Shown piece after piece: positions 16,882-25,991 of a stretch of DNA of 64,000 nucleotides. Source of the DNA: Phycisphaeraceae bacterium (lineage in GTDB: Bacteria > Planctomycetota > Phycisphaerae > Phycisphaerales > UBA1924); contig JACKHE010000007.1 of the NCBI GenBank assembly GCA_020639135.1, positions 124,001 through 188,000 of the forward strand, given 5' to 3'. Made by a program: the position numbers and the translations under genes. Position 1 is the first letter of the stretch. Each line of letters begins with the position of its first letter. The notes under the pieces were generated by a model. That model had not been told where the DNA came from. It worked only from the letters and a program-made list of their open reading frames with translations, and did not search any database.

Positions 16882-19392
16882 GTGATGACCGTCCGCGCGG
16901 AGGATCCGCGATCGGCCTCACTTGCGCAGGTTCAGAGGAGTCTTCCCGAAAGCAACACCTTGAGACGCATCCGATCCATCCAGGATTCGGCGATCCGCCT
17001 GGCGATGTGCGCCGCGGCGGGATCGGTTGCGCTCGCGCTCGGTGTGGGTTCGGCGCTGGGGCAGGTCTCGACCACGCGGCTCGTCGCGCCCGATGCGCAG
17101 GCCGACGACGGGTTCGGCGTCGTCGCCATCAGCGGCAACTTCGCGCTCATCGGGGCGCCGGGCGACGATGACACCTTCGCCGACTCTGGCTCGGCCACGG
17201 TCATCCGGTCCAACCTCTACCGCGTCTGGCGACGCGAGATGAAGCTCGTCGCGAGCGACCCCGCGGCCGGCGACGCCTTCGGCAGCGCCGTCGCGATCGA
17301 CAACGACACCGCGGTCATCGGCGCCCCGGGTGTTGACGATGTCGCGGACGCCGCGGGTGCCGTGTATGTGTTCTTCCGCGCCGACGACGGCTCCTGGTCG
17401 GAGACAATCAAGCTCACCGCGCCGGACGGGATGGCGGGCGACGCGTTCGGGATGGCGGTGGCGATCGACGGCGACCGGCTCGTCGTCGGGGCGCCGTTCG
17501 CCGATTCGCTCGCCGCGGCCCAGTCCGGCGCCGCATACCTGTTCCGCCGGGACCAGTTCGGCGTGTGGTCGTTCGAGGCGAAGCTGGAGCCGAGCGACGG
17601 CCTGCTGGACGACGAGTTCGGCGCGTCGGTCGCGATCGAGGGCGAGCGCATCGCCGTGGGGTCGCCCCTGAGCGACGAGGGCGGCGCCGACTCCGGCTCG
17701 GTGTACGTGTACGAGCCCGACCTGACGAACAAGTGGGTCGAGGTGACGGAGCTGGCTTCCGATGACCTCGCCCCGGGCGACGGGCTCGGCGAGGCCGTGT
17801 GGATCGAGAACGGCGAGGTCCTCGCCGGCGCCCCGACCGCGATGGGGGCGACGGTCGCCGGCGCCGGCGCGGCGTACCTGTTCACCGCCGACGCCCTCGG
17901 CGTCTGGTCGCAGGCGTCCAAGCTCACCGCCGACGACGGGCAGGCGATGGACGGCTTCGGCTCGAGCGTGGGGCGCGTGGGCTACTTCGCCGCGGTGGGG
18001 GCTCCCGGCACGGCCGATGGCGGCGCGGCGTATTACTACTCGCAGGACCCCGCAACATTCCAGTGGACGCAAGCAGGGCGGTTCAACCCCGGTTCGCTCG
18101 GTGTTGATGACGGCATGGGCCTGAGCATCGGTTTCCACGACCGCGTGGTGCTTGCCGGCGCGATGGGCGATGATGACGAGGCGTCCGAGGCCGGCGCCGC
18201 GTGGGCGTTCCTCGTCCCGGAGGTGGACGGCACCTGCTTCGAGACGGAGCGGAACGACCTGATGGCGCAGTGCGACTTCGCCGACGCCTCCGTCTGCTCG
18301 TACATCAGCGGCAAGCTCGGGACCGAGTCGATGATCGAGTGCGAGCCCGACACGTACCTCATCCTGTTCGACAAGTACCTCAACCACATCAACGAGAACG
18401 ACGACAGCAACTGCGCCGGTTCGGGGACCGCATCGGGTCTCAACGACGTCGTTCTCTTCGACACGCAGGCGCCGGCGGTCTTCGGCGACGGCGGCACCGG
18501 CATCGTGGACAACGACGATGGCTCACGCAGCGTCCGCATCGGCGTCACCGGCAGGCCCGACGGGCTCGACGGGGTCTTCAACGGCTACTTCCAGAACGGT
18601 CCGCACGGGCAGCTCGGGCACTTCCGTATGACCGTGACGTTCAAGGACGCCAACGGCGACGAGGTCCCCAGCCCCATGATGCTCCCCGAGGGGACGCTCG
18701 TGGACAACCCGCAGGTGTACGAGGACGCGTTCATCACCGGCGCCGAGGCGTTCTTCATCAACTACCGCGTCTCGGGCGATGTCGATCGCGTGGACATCTG
18801 CATCGACAACCAGATCCAGACGCGGGAGATCTGCGACGACGTGGACTGGTTCTGCATCGAGGGGCTGACGCCGCTGGTGGACTACGCCGTGACCCAGGTC
18901 GGCGGCCTCGACAAGCACTGCGTGCCGACGGACCTGTACATGGGCTGGTTCGACAAGGGCGGGAATGTCATCTCGGCGACCGACACCGGGGGGCCGCTGA
19001 CCGTGTATCCGAGGCTGACGTTCATCGCGGACATCCTGGGCCGAGCAGTGATCGCCGTCACCGGCGCCGGCGACGCCGACTTCAACGGGACGAACGATGC
19101 GCTCGAAGCCGCCGGCCCGCAGGGCGGGCAGCAGGCCGTGGACGCCCCGGTCTGCCCCGAGCCGCCACCGGCGCACGGAATCGGTGGTTGTTACACGCTG
19201 TGCATCGACCTCTACGACCACACCGCCGGCGGCGGCGGCGGTGATCCCCCGACCACCGGCGGGACGACCGACCCCGCGATCCAGACCGCGCTCGATCACG
19301 GCGACATCAACCGGGACGGCATCACCGACACCGCGGACCTCGGTATTCTCATCACCAACTTCGGTTGGACCGAGACGACGCCGTCGCCGTGA
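16882..19392 (+). CDS. Secreted seven-repeat FG-GAP protein with shared C-terminal module and one dockerin-like repeat
   Basis: 836 residues from ATG 16882; the hydrophobic export signal is at about residues 41-60 (AAAGSVALALGVGSALGQ), so a later non-ATG start, for example TTG at 16960, is possible. Residues 65-440 hold seven repeats of the FG-GAP type (DGFG, DAFG, DAFG, DEFG, DGLG, DGFG, DGMG, each followed by a VGAP/IGAP-like turn), enough for one seven-bladed propeller. From Cys452 (TCFETERND) to about residue 785 comes a module also found at the end of the 27930 protein, with YISGKLG, ECEPDTYLILFDK and GVTGRPDGLDGVFNGYF in common. A single dockerin-like repeat (DINRDGITDTADLGILITNF) ends the protein, without bracketing Cys. 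Role unknown; probably extracellular binding. Confidence 0.82.
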   Translation: MMTVRAEDPRSASLAQVQRSLPESNTLRRIRSIQDSAIRLAMCAAAGSVALALGVGSALGQVSTTRLVAPDAQADDGFGVVAISGNFALIGAPGDDDTFADSGSATVIRSNLYRVWRREMKLVASDPAAGDAFGSAVAIDNDTAVIGAPGVDDVADAAGAVYVFFRADDGSWSETIKLTAPDGMAGDAFGMAVAIDGDRLVVGAPFADSLAAAQSGAAYLFRRDQFGVWSFEAKLEPSDGLLDDEFGASVAIEGERIAVGSPLSDEGGADSGSVYVYEPDLTNKWVEVTELASDDLAPGDGLGEAVWIENGEVLAGAPTAMGATVAGAGAAYLFTADALGVWSQASKLTADDGQAMDGFGSSVGRVGYFAAVGAPGTADGGAAYYYSQDPATFQWTQAGRFNPGSLGVDDGMGLSIGFHDRVVLAGAMGDDDEASEAGAAWAFLVPEVDGTCFETERNDLMAQCDFADASVCSYISGKLGTESMIECEPDTYLILFDKYLNHINENDDSNCAGSGTASGLNDVVLFDTQAPAVFGDGGTGIVDNDDGSRSVRIGVTGRPDGLDGVFNGYFQNGPHGQLGHFRMTVTFKDANGDEVPSPMMLPEGTLVDNPQVYEDAFITGAEAFFINYRVSGDVDRVDICIDNQIQTREICDDVDWFCIEGLTPLVDYAVTQVGGLDKHCVPTDLYMGWFDKGGNVISATDTGGPLTVYPRLTFIADILGRAVIAVTGAGDADFNGTNDALEAAGPQGGQQAVDAPVCPEPPPAHGIGGCYTLCIDLYDHTAGGGGGDPPTTGGTTDPAIQTALDHGDINRDGITDTADLGILITNFGWTETTPSP

Positions 19393-19405
19393 TCCAGGAC
19401 CGATG

Positions 19406-19448
19406 AAAAAATCGGGGCCGAGCCCGCACGCAGCGGACCAGGCCCCGA
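19406..19448 (-). terminator. Terminator of the 19481 gene
   Basis: On the minus strand TCGGGGCC, a 21-nt loop and GGCCCCGA are followed by TTTTTT. It lies between convergent stops (19392 plus, 19481 minus), and only the minus strand has the T-run. Confidence 0.75.
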
Positions 19449-19480
19449 CCAGGAAAGGGCGTCAGGTTGTCGTCCCGCGA

Positions 19481-21901
19481 TCAGCGGTCGCAGGTCTGTC
19501 CGAACATGCCCAGCAGCAGACCGAGGTCGCCCGAATCCACGACGCCGTCGCCGTTCATGTCGGCGTCGCAGGCATGGTTGACCTCGAACGGGTCCCCGAA
19601 ATCGACGACCATGATGTAGTTCCCGCGTGAACCGTGTCCGATCCCGCCGCGGGAATCGTCGCCGTCCGACCGGGAATCCTGGTTGCCGTCGATGTTGAGG
19701 TCTTCACAGCCCGAGACGGCGAAGTACACGAAGCCGGAGCTGTCGGAGACGCAGGTGATCGTCGGGTACCCGAACGTCTGACCGGTGTTGGTCGAGCTGA
19801 GGATGGTCCCGTTGAGGTCCAGACAGGCGATGGCGTAGCAGCCGGGCATGCCGTCGGGCTGCGTGCCGCCGATGATGGTGACGGTGTACTCGGAGCCGGG
19901 CTCGAGGCCGCCGACGCAGTAGTAATCGAAATCTGAACCGGACTCGTCGAGGCTGCCGTTGATCGCCGAGCCGCAGCCGATGTCGAAGCAGTCGCCGGCG
20001 TCGAACATCGAGCACTCGGTGATGTCATCGTTGGGCTGGTCGCTCTCGAAGCAGCCGATGACCGCCGGCGCCGCGATGTTGAGCTGGACCGTGCACAGCC
20101 TCGACTGGCTGTTGGTCGTGTCACGCACGCGGAACTTGAGCTCGTACGAGCCGGGCATTACGCCGGAGGGGACGGTGCATTCGAACGTGGCGCAGACCGT
20201 CTCGTCGGGATCACCCGTCACCGTGGCGAACGGGTCGCAGAAATCGGGGATGCTCTCGCCGATGATCTCCACCGCGTGGCCCTCGCAGACCGGGGCGCCG
20301 CAGACCTCGACGGAGAACATCTCGCCGGCGGTGGCGTTGATCGACATGGTGTCAACAGTGCAGGTCGGCCGATCGGGGCAGACCGGCTCGCCCTCGACGA
20401 TGATCCGCTTCGAGCATTCCGTGGTCAGGCCGGACTGGACGTCCGTCACGATGAACCGGGCGTTCCAGATGCCGATGTGCAGCGGGCCGGCCTCGCCGTG
20501 GACGGTGAGGCAGACCTCATCGCCGGGGGCGCCGGTGGTGTGCCCCGGGTTGGTGATGAACGGTGGCAGGCTCGAGGGCGCGACGCGCGCGGTGTGGTCA
20601 TCGCACGCGGTCTCGCCGCAGACCTTGAAGGAAAATGGCTCGCCGACCTGCACGTGGCAGTCATCGCCGACGCTCTCGCCCCCGGACATCAGGACGATCT
20701 CGCACGTCGGGTTCTCGTACTCGCAGGGCGAGATCACGTTGATCCACACGTCGCATCGGGAGCGGTTGTCGTTGCCCTCGTCGGTCACCCAGATCGTCGC
20801 GTGGTGCTGGCCCACGTCGCCCAGGTCGGGCTCGCAGTCGATCCACACGCACTCGGTGTGGGACCCCTCGTGCCCACCCTCGCCGCCGCAGAACCCGCAG
20901 GGCTGGCCGTCCGCATTGTTCACGCTGCAGAAATCCGGGAGCCCGCTGGTGTCGATGGTGATGTCGTTGCCGCAGAACGAGGTCCCGCAGATCTGGAACC
21001 CGCCGGTCTCGCCGGCGAGGATCTCGAAGCTCTCGGTGTCGTTGTTGCTTCGGAAGCCCTCTCCCGAGGAGATCTCGCAGGCGGGGTCGAGGTCGCAGGG
21101 GGGTTCGAGGATGTCAACATCCAGGACGCACGTCTCCTGCAGACCGGTCTCCAGGTCGATCACCTTGATCTTGATCCAGTAGCGATCCGGGGGTGTGTCG
21201 GACGGCGGGTTGCACTCGACGGTGAAGCAGTGCTCCCCGGCGGGCATGTCCAGCTCGGTGTTCATCATCCCCGAGGCCGGGTGGCACCAGCTGGGGACCA
21301 TCACGGGCAGGATCTCGAACCGGTGATCCGTGCACTCCGACGAGGCGCAGAACTCGAACGAGAACGACTCACCCGCGACGACCTCGATCACACCCTCGGG
21401 AATCGTCCGGCAGCTCGGCTGGCTGATGCACGGCAGCGTGGTGTGCACCGTGTACTCGCACCAAACGTACTCGCCGTTCTCCAGGTCCTTGATCTTGAAC
21501 TTGAACGTCCGGTTGCCCCCGAAGCCGACCGCGGCGGTGATCGGCGGCGTGCAGATCAGGTCGTAGCACAGCTCCTCGCCCGGGTTGATGCCGGCGAGTG
21601 CGGTGTCCGTGTACACCGGCTCGCACCAGTCCGGGTTGAGGTGCCAGCCCTCGATCGAGACCTCGTTGCCGCAGTTGGAGACGCCGCAGATGGTGACCGA
21701 GAAGGGCTCGCCGACGATCGCCTCGATTGTCCCGACGTTCGGGATGATGCGGCACGACGGCGCGTTGTCGCAATCCCCCTCTTCATCGCTCGCCAGAGCG
21801 GGCCTCGGGAACGCGGCGATCACCAGGGTGAGCAGGAGAATGAGCGTCGCGGCCGACCAGGACCGCCGACGCCACGCACGACAACACACGGACAGATTCA
21901 T
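19481..21901 (-). CDS. Secreted Cys-rich Ig-like repeat protein with one dockerin-like repeat
   Basis: 806 residues from ATG 21901 (MNLSVCCRAWRRRSW), chosen because AGAGGGG lies nine bases upstream and the signal peptide starts there. After export (cleavage near FPRPALA) the chain holds about five repeats of roughly 110 residues, each opening with a C-x3/4-P-x-C knot: CDNAPSCRII, CISQPSCRTI, CDLDPACEIS, CEYENPTCEIV and CPDRPTCTVD. Each continues with a G-E-x-F-x-[VI/F]-C pattern (GEPFSVTICG, GESFSFEFCA, GGFQICG, GEPFSFKVCG, GEMFSVEVCG). Then follows a pre-peptidase-like domain (SDFDYYCVGGLEPGSEYTV) and a single dockerin-like repeat, DMNGDGVVDSGDLGLLLGMF, with Cys on both sides (HACDADMN, FGQTCDR). 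The same Cys repeats occur in the 27930 protein. Likely an extended, disulfide-stiffened surface protein; no enzyme motif seen. Confidence 0.8.
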   Translation of the reverse strand: MNLSVCCRAWRRRSWSAATLILLLTLVIAAFPRPALASDEEGDCDNAPSCRIIPNVGTIEAIVGEPFSVTICGVSNCGNEVSIEGWHLNPDWCEPVYTDTALAGINPGEELCYDLICTPPITAAVGFGGNRTFKFKIKDLENGEYVWCEYTVHTTLPCISQPSCRTIPEGVIEVVAGESFSFEFCASSECTDHRFEILPVMVPSWCHPASGMMNTELDMPAGEHCFTVECNPPSDTPPDRYWIKIKVIDLETGLQETCVLDVDILEPPCDLDPACEISSGEGFRSNNDTESFEILAGETGGFQICGTSFCGNDITIDTSGLPDFCSVNNADGQPCGFCGGEGGHEGSHTECVWIDCEPDLGDVGQHHATIWVTDEGNDNRSRCDVWINVISPCEYENPTCEIVLMSGGESVGDDCHVQVGEPFSFKVCGETACDDHTARVAPSSLPPFITNPGHTTGAPGDEVCLTVHGEAGPLHIGIWNARFIVTDVQSGLTTECSKRIIVEGEPVCPDRPTCTVDTMSINATAGEMFSVEVCGAPVCEGHAVEIIGESIPDFCDPFATVTGDPDETVCATFECTVPSGVMPGSYELKFRVRDTTNSQSRLCTVQLNIAAPAVIGCFESDQPNDDITECSMFDAGDCFDIGCGSAINGSLDESGSDFDYYCVGGLEPGSEYTVTIIGGTQPDGMPGCYAIACLDLNGTILSSTNTGQTFGYPTITCVSDSSGFVYFAVSGCEDLNIDGNQDSRSDGDDSRGGIGHGSRGNYIMVVDFGDPFEVNHACDADMNGDGVVDSGDLGLLLGMFGQTCDR

Positions 21902-22087
21902 TGCTTTGATCCCCTCTGGATGCGGAGTCCCCAATCACAGACACCACCCGGCGCCGGTCGGCGCCGACGCAAGGATAACCACATCCCCGACTCTCTCCGG
22001 TGAGAAAACGCACAACCGCTGGGACACGTCAGCACCACCCCGGCGTCGATCCCGGGCTCGTGAGACTTCCCGACGCGGCATCGGGGA

Positions 22088-25000
22088 TCAATCCGGCAGG
22101 CAAATCAGTCCGAACGACTGAATCAGCAGACCCAGGTCGCCCTGATCGACCAGCCCGTCGGCGTTGAGATCCGCCGGGGCTCCGAGGTAGCCGAACTGCG
22201 AGATCAGCACGCCGAGATCGGCGGTGTCCACGCGGCGGTCGCCGTTGAGATCGCCGGCGCAGGCGCAGATGTCCGGGGCGCCGTCCAGGTCCGCATCCAG
22301 GAGATCGCCCGACGCGATGTCGCACTGATCGGCGACACCGTTGCTGTTGCAGTCGGGCGCCACGGGTCGGAACAGCGCGACCGAGCCGGTCGCGGACTGG
22401 TCCTCGCCGTCGAGCCACGCGCCGATCGCGGCGATCCCGCCATCGAGCGCGACGGCGGAACCGAACTGGATCCGCTCTTTGAGCGCGATCGGCGACAGGC
22501 GATCACGCAGGGACCAGCCGAACGCGCCCCGCTCGTACACGAACGCGGCGCCCGCGTCGGTCAGGAACAGGTCGGATCTGGGCGCAGACACGACGGCAAG
22601 GTCGCCCTCGATCGACACGGAGTCGCCGAACCCGTCGAGCCCGCGCTGGAATGGCGCGGCCACCCGGTCCTCGTACTCCCAGAGCCCGTCGTCCGGGCTC
22701 CGTGTGAACACGTACGCGACACCCGCCTGGGAGATCTGATCGAGGTCTAGGGGAGCGCCGATGATGACGCGATCGCCGTCCAGATCCAGCGAGGCGCCGA
22801 ACATCGCGCCGGTGATCCGGCTGGGCGCGGTGAGACGCTGCTCGAGCGTCCACTGCGCCTCGCCGGTCCTGCGATAGCGGTACACGGCGCCGGCGCCGCC
22901 GTCGGCCCCGGGGGCGCCGACGATCAGCGTGTCGCCCTCGGCGATCACGGACTGCCCATAGAGATCGCCCGGGGCGCTGTCCAGCGAGATGAGCCGGCGG
23001 AGCTGCCGCCAGCCGGCGCTCTCGGAGTAGCCGAACACGTACACCGCGCCGGCATTGGTCCCCTGGGTGTCGTTCTTCGAGGACCCGACGTACACCCTGC
23101 CGCTGTCGATGCACAGCCCGGAGCCGAACTCGTCGTTCGCCTCGCCGTCCAGCGAGGTCAGGATCCCGCGGCCTGCCCAGCCGCCGGTCGCTTCGTGTTG
23201 ATAGAGGTGCACCGCGCCGGCGCTGGGCGCGCGGGCGCTGTCGTAGAGCGCGCTGACGGCGACCAGATCGCCCTCGACCGCGACACGGAATCCGAACCCG
23301 AGGCTCACCTCATCGGTCGGCGGGATCAGCTTCTGCCGCTGCGCCCAGCCGTCCCGGGAACTCTTCTCGAAGATGTACGCGGCCCCGGCGTTGAACGCGG
23401 TGTCGTCCTCCTGCCACGCACCGATCACCAGCACACCGCCGTCGAGCGCGATGTCGTCGCCGAAGAAATCAAAGGGCTCCCGGTCGTCCGCGCGCAACCG
23501 GTCGATCGCCGGGTTGACGCCGACCTCGGCGATGAACGGCGCCGCGGCGCCGGCCTCGGGCAGGAAGCGCGGTCCGGCGTCCGTCGCCATCTCGATGTAG
23601 TACTGTGCGACTTCGCCGCACAGCAGCGCGGGGAAGCCGAGCTCGAAGAGCCCCGGTGAGACCTCGTCAACCATCATCGGCGTGTACGGTCCGCCATTGA
23701 CGGACAGCCTCGCCAGTGGCGACGACAACGAGTCCTCGTCGCTCACACACCCGGGATCGATCCCGAACCTGAACACGTTGCCCGGGCCCGGCGCGAGCAT
23801 CGATTCGGGGGCGCCAAACGCGACCAGGCCGGGTTCCGTCGGGGAGTCGAACGACTCCTGCAGCCCGCTGAGCGAGCTGGTGGGGCTGAACGCATCGACT
23901 CCGAGCCCCCGCCTGGCGAACGCGTCCCACAGGCCGCAGGCATGGGCGCCGCCGAAGCGGACGAGGTCGGCGAGCAGGACCGCGTCCCGCCCCATGATCA
24001 TGTCGGGCTCGGTGGTCGGGATCAGTTTCAGCGAATCGATCACGACCTGATCGAACATCGCCGCGCCCTGCGGGCCTTCCGCCTGGACGAACGCCGCCCG
24101 GCACTCCCACAGCGCCGATCCCCAGATCTCGCCGACCTGGTGGATTCGGCCCGGGTTGCCGCCCGCCAGCAGCGGGTTCACCGGGATCCCCGCCGGGATC
24201 GAATACGTCGAGGGGTTCGCGTCACTGAACGTGAGCGGGTTCCGCGTCAGATCGGTCGTGTACGGGAATCGTCGCAGGCCGAAGTAGTAGTTGTCCACGA
24301 ACGGGCCCACGCCGGCGCCGTACGCGACGTACGGGCCGAACGGGTACGTGAGCGACGGATCGACATCGGGGTCGGTCAGGAGCGACAGCGCGAAGTAATC
24401 CGACCAGCCCTCACCCATCGAGGCGCCCTGGATGCCGGTGATGCCGCCGATCAGCCTGTCCGTGACGCCATGAGTCAGCTCGTGGACCAGGATGTGGTTG
24501 TCGAGGGCGCTGTCCCGCGCCGGGGCGACGCCGGTCCAGAGGTACAGCTCGACCCTGCCCTGGCTGCCGTCGGCGCCGTTGGAGACGAACCGCGCGTTGT
24601 CCGCGCCGCTGCCGTCCTGCACATCGATGATGATCCGGTCGTTCTCCACGCCACCCCGCCCGAAGTTCGATCGCTGGAACGATCCGAACGGCTCGGTGAA
24701 TCCGAACCCGTACATCACGTCGTGGAACCAATTCCCGGTGTAAAACGCCTGGGTGACCGCGGCGTCAACCGAGATCGATGGCGGCGCATCGAGATCGACC
24801 GGGAAGTCGAAGAGCAATCCGGAGCCGGCGTTCGGGCTGGAGCCGTCCACGGCGTTCGTCCCGGAGAAATCAGCGCGAGCGACAACGTTGTTGCCGCTGG
24901 TCGTCATCGTGTCCGGATCGACCCAGCCATCGGGGCTGCCCACCGGATCCAGCGCATCGATCGTGACCAGCGTCCGGTCCTGCACCGGGGGCTGATCCCC

Positions 25001-25975
25001 GTTGGGCGCCGGCGAGGCCGGTGTCATCGGCGTGGGGCTCTCCCCGGGATAGATCCGGTACGTCGCCATGGGCCCGGCGTAGCGGGTCAGGCTCCGCAGG
25101 ATCACGGGGGTCGGGTCCGGACCGATCGTGATGACCTCGTACCGGTCCGCCTGTCCCTTCAGCTGCGCAATGAGCCGATGTCCCAGCGCCACCCGGCTTG
25201 CGCTCGTTGGCACATAGATCGGTTCGATCTCGCAGCACTCGAACGGGCTGTCCCCCGGCTCAGCGCGCGCACCCGCGGCTCCCGCCCGGAGATCCCGCAC
25301 GGCGTTCTCGTCAGCGCCGAGCAGCCTCGCGGTCGCCGCGATCGTGTCGATCCTCGGAGCCGCAGCCCTGATGATCTCGGCGTTCGCAGGATCGAGGTCG
25401 ATGAGTGTCGAACCGATCGAGGCGATCCTGCCGTCGGCGGTCAGTGTCGCACGGAGCTCGCAGCCAAGAACGGGGATGCCGTCGATCCGCTGCCCCAGCC
25501 AGAGGCAACGCAGCCCATCCGGGCCGGCCTGCGCATCGCGGATCACGCGCGTCTGCGACAACGTGTCCGCCGCGCACCGGAACAACTCCGGGTGGTCCAG
25601 GACATACCCGGTGACCACCGCGAAGGCATCGACGCCAAGCGCCGGGCCGGTCAGGGTCGTCTCGGTTGACCTGAGAAACGTCGGCGTCAGGAAGCGCGGC
25701 GACCAGGAGGTCACCGCGCCCGGCGCCGCCTCGGCGACCCCGAGCATCGCGGCTTCCCGATCCGCGAGAACAGCGCCTGCTCGGCGCATCGACGCGGCAT
25801 CGAACACACGGTGATCGAAATCATCGATCGCGGGAGCCGCGAGCATCACCGGGGACTCGGCGCCCGCGTCGGCCCAGACGACCCCGGCGGATAGCGCCGC
25901 GCTGATCGAGAGGCACATCCCTGCCCCGCTTCGGAGCCAACGCACCACCCGGATCAATCCGTGTCGCTGTCGCAT
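22088..25975 (-). CDS. Secreted fungalysin-type (M36) metalloprotease with FG-GAP propeller and dockerin-like tail
   Basis: 1295 residues from ATG 25975 (MRQRHGLIRVV); a longer open frame runs back into the upstream gene but encodes no signal. Signal peptide ends near GVVWADAG. Residues 30-330 resemble a protease propeptide. The M36 catalytic domain contains NWFHDVMYGFGF, the zinc motif HELTHGVTDRL at about residue 497, and the Glu ligand in GEGWSDYFAL about 25 residues on. Residues 865-1215 hold seven FG-GAP-like repeats (for example LYGQSVIAEGDTLIVGAPG). Two dockerin-like repeats end the chain (DLNGDRRVDTADLGVLISQF, DLNADGLVDQGDLGLLIQSF), bracketed by CACAGDLN and FGLICLPD. It should digest extracellular protein. 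The start is 16 nt after the stop of the 27455 gene, so the two form an operon. Confidence 0.9.
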   Translation of the reverse strand: MRQRHGLIRVVRWLRSGAGMCLSISAALSAGVVWADAGAESPVMLAAPAIDDFDHRVFDAASMRRAGAVLADREAAMLGVAEAAPGAVTSWSPRFLTPTFLRSTETTLTGPALGVDAFAVVTGYVLDHPELFRCAADTLSQTRVIRDAQAGPDGLRCLWLGQRIDGIPVLGCELRATLTADGRIASIGSTLIDLDPANAEIIRAAAPRIDTIAATARLLGADENAVRDLRAGAAGARAEPGDSPFECCEIEPIYVPTSASRVALGHRLIAQLKGQADRYEVITIGPDPTPVILRSLTRYAGPMATYRIYPGESPTPMTPASPAPNGDQPPVQDRTLVTIDALDPVGSPDGWVDPDTMTTSGNNVVARADFSGTNAVDGSSPNAGSGLLFDFPVDLDAPPSISVDAAVTQAFYTGNWFHDVMYGFGFTEPFGSFQRSNFGRGGVENDRIIIDVQDGSGADNARFVSNGADGSQGRVELYLWTGVAPARDSALDNHILVHELTHGVTDRLIGGITGIQGASMGEGWSDYFALSLLTDPDVDPSLTYPFGPYVAYGAGVGPFVDNYYFGLRRFPYTTDLTRNPLTFSDANPSTYSIPAGIPVNPLLAGGNPGRIHQVGEIWGSALWECRAAFVQAEGPQGAAMFDQVVIDSLKLIPTTEPDMIMGRDAVLLADLVRFGGAHACGLWDAFARRGLGVDAFSPTSSLSGLQESFDSPTEPGLVAFGAPESMLAPGPGNVFRFGIDPGCVSDEDSLSSPLARLSVNGGPYTPMMVDEVSPGLFELGFPALLCGEVAQYYIEMATDAGPRFLPEAGAAAPFIAEVGVNPAIDRLRADDREPFDFFGDDIALDGGVLVIGAWQEDDTAFNAGAAYIFEKSSRDGWAQRQKLIPPTDEVSLGFGFRVAVEGDLVAVSALYDSARAPSAGAVHLYQHEATGGWAGRGILTSLDGEANDEFGSGLCIDSGRVYVGSSKNDTQGTNAGAVYVFGYSESAGWRQLRRLISLDSAPGDLYGQSVIAEGDTLIVGAPGADGGAGAVYRYRRTGEAQWTLEQRLTAPSRITGAMFGASLDLDGDRVIIGAPLDLDQISQAGVAYVFTRSPDDGLWEYEDRVAAPFQRGLDGFGDSVSIEGDLAVVSAPRSDLFLTDAGAAFVYERGAFGWSLRDRLSPIALKERIQFGSAVALDGGIAAIGAWLDGEDQSATGSVALFRPVAPDCNSNGVADQCDIASGDLLDADLDGAPDICACAGDLNGDRRVDTADLGVLISQFGYLGAPADLNADGLVDQGDLGLLIQSFGLICLPD

Positions 25976-25991
25976 CGGTTTCCCGATCCGT

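Noticed and set aside
20276..22003. Open frame of 575 residues on the plus strand
   Set aside because: Lies wholly across the Cys-rich repeat gene and its leader on the minus strand; biased composition without motifs or signal.
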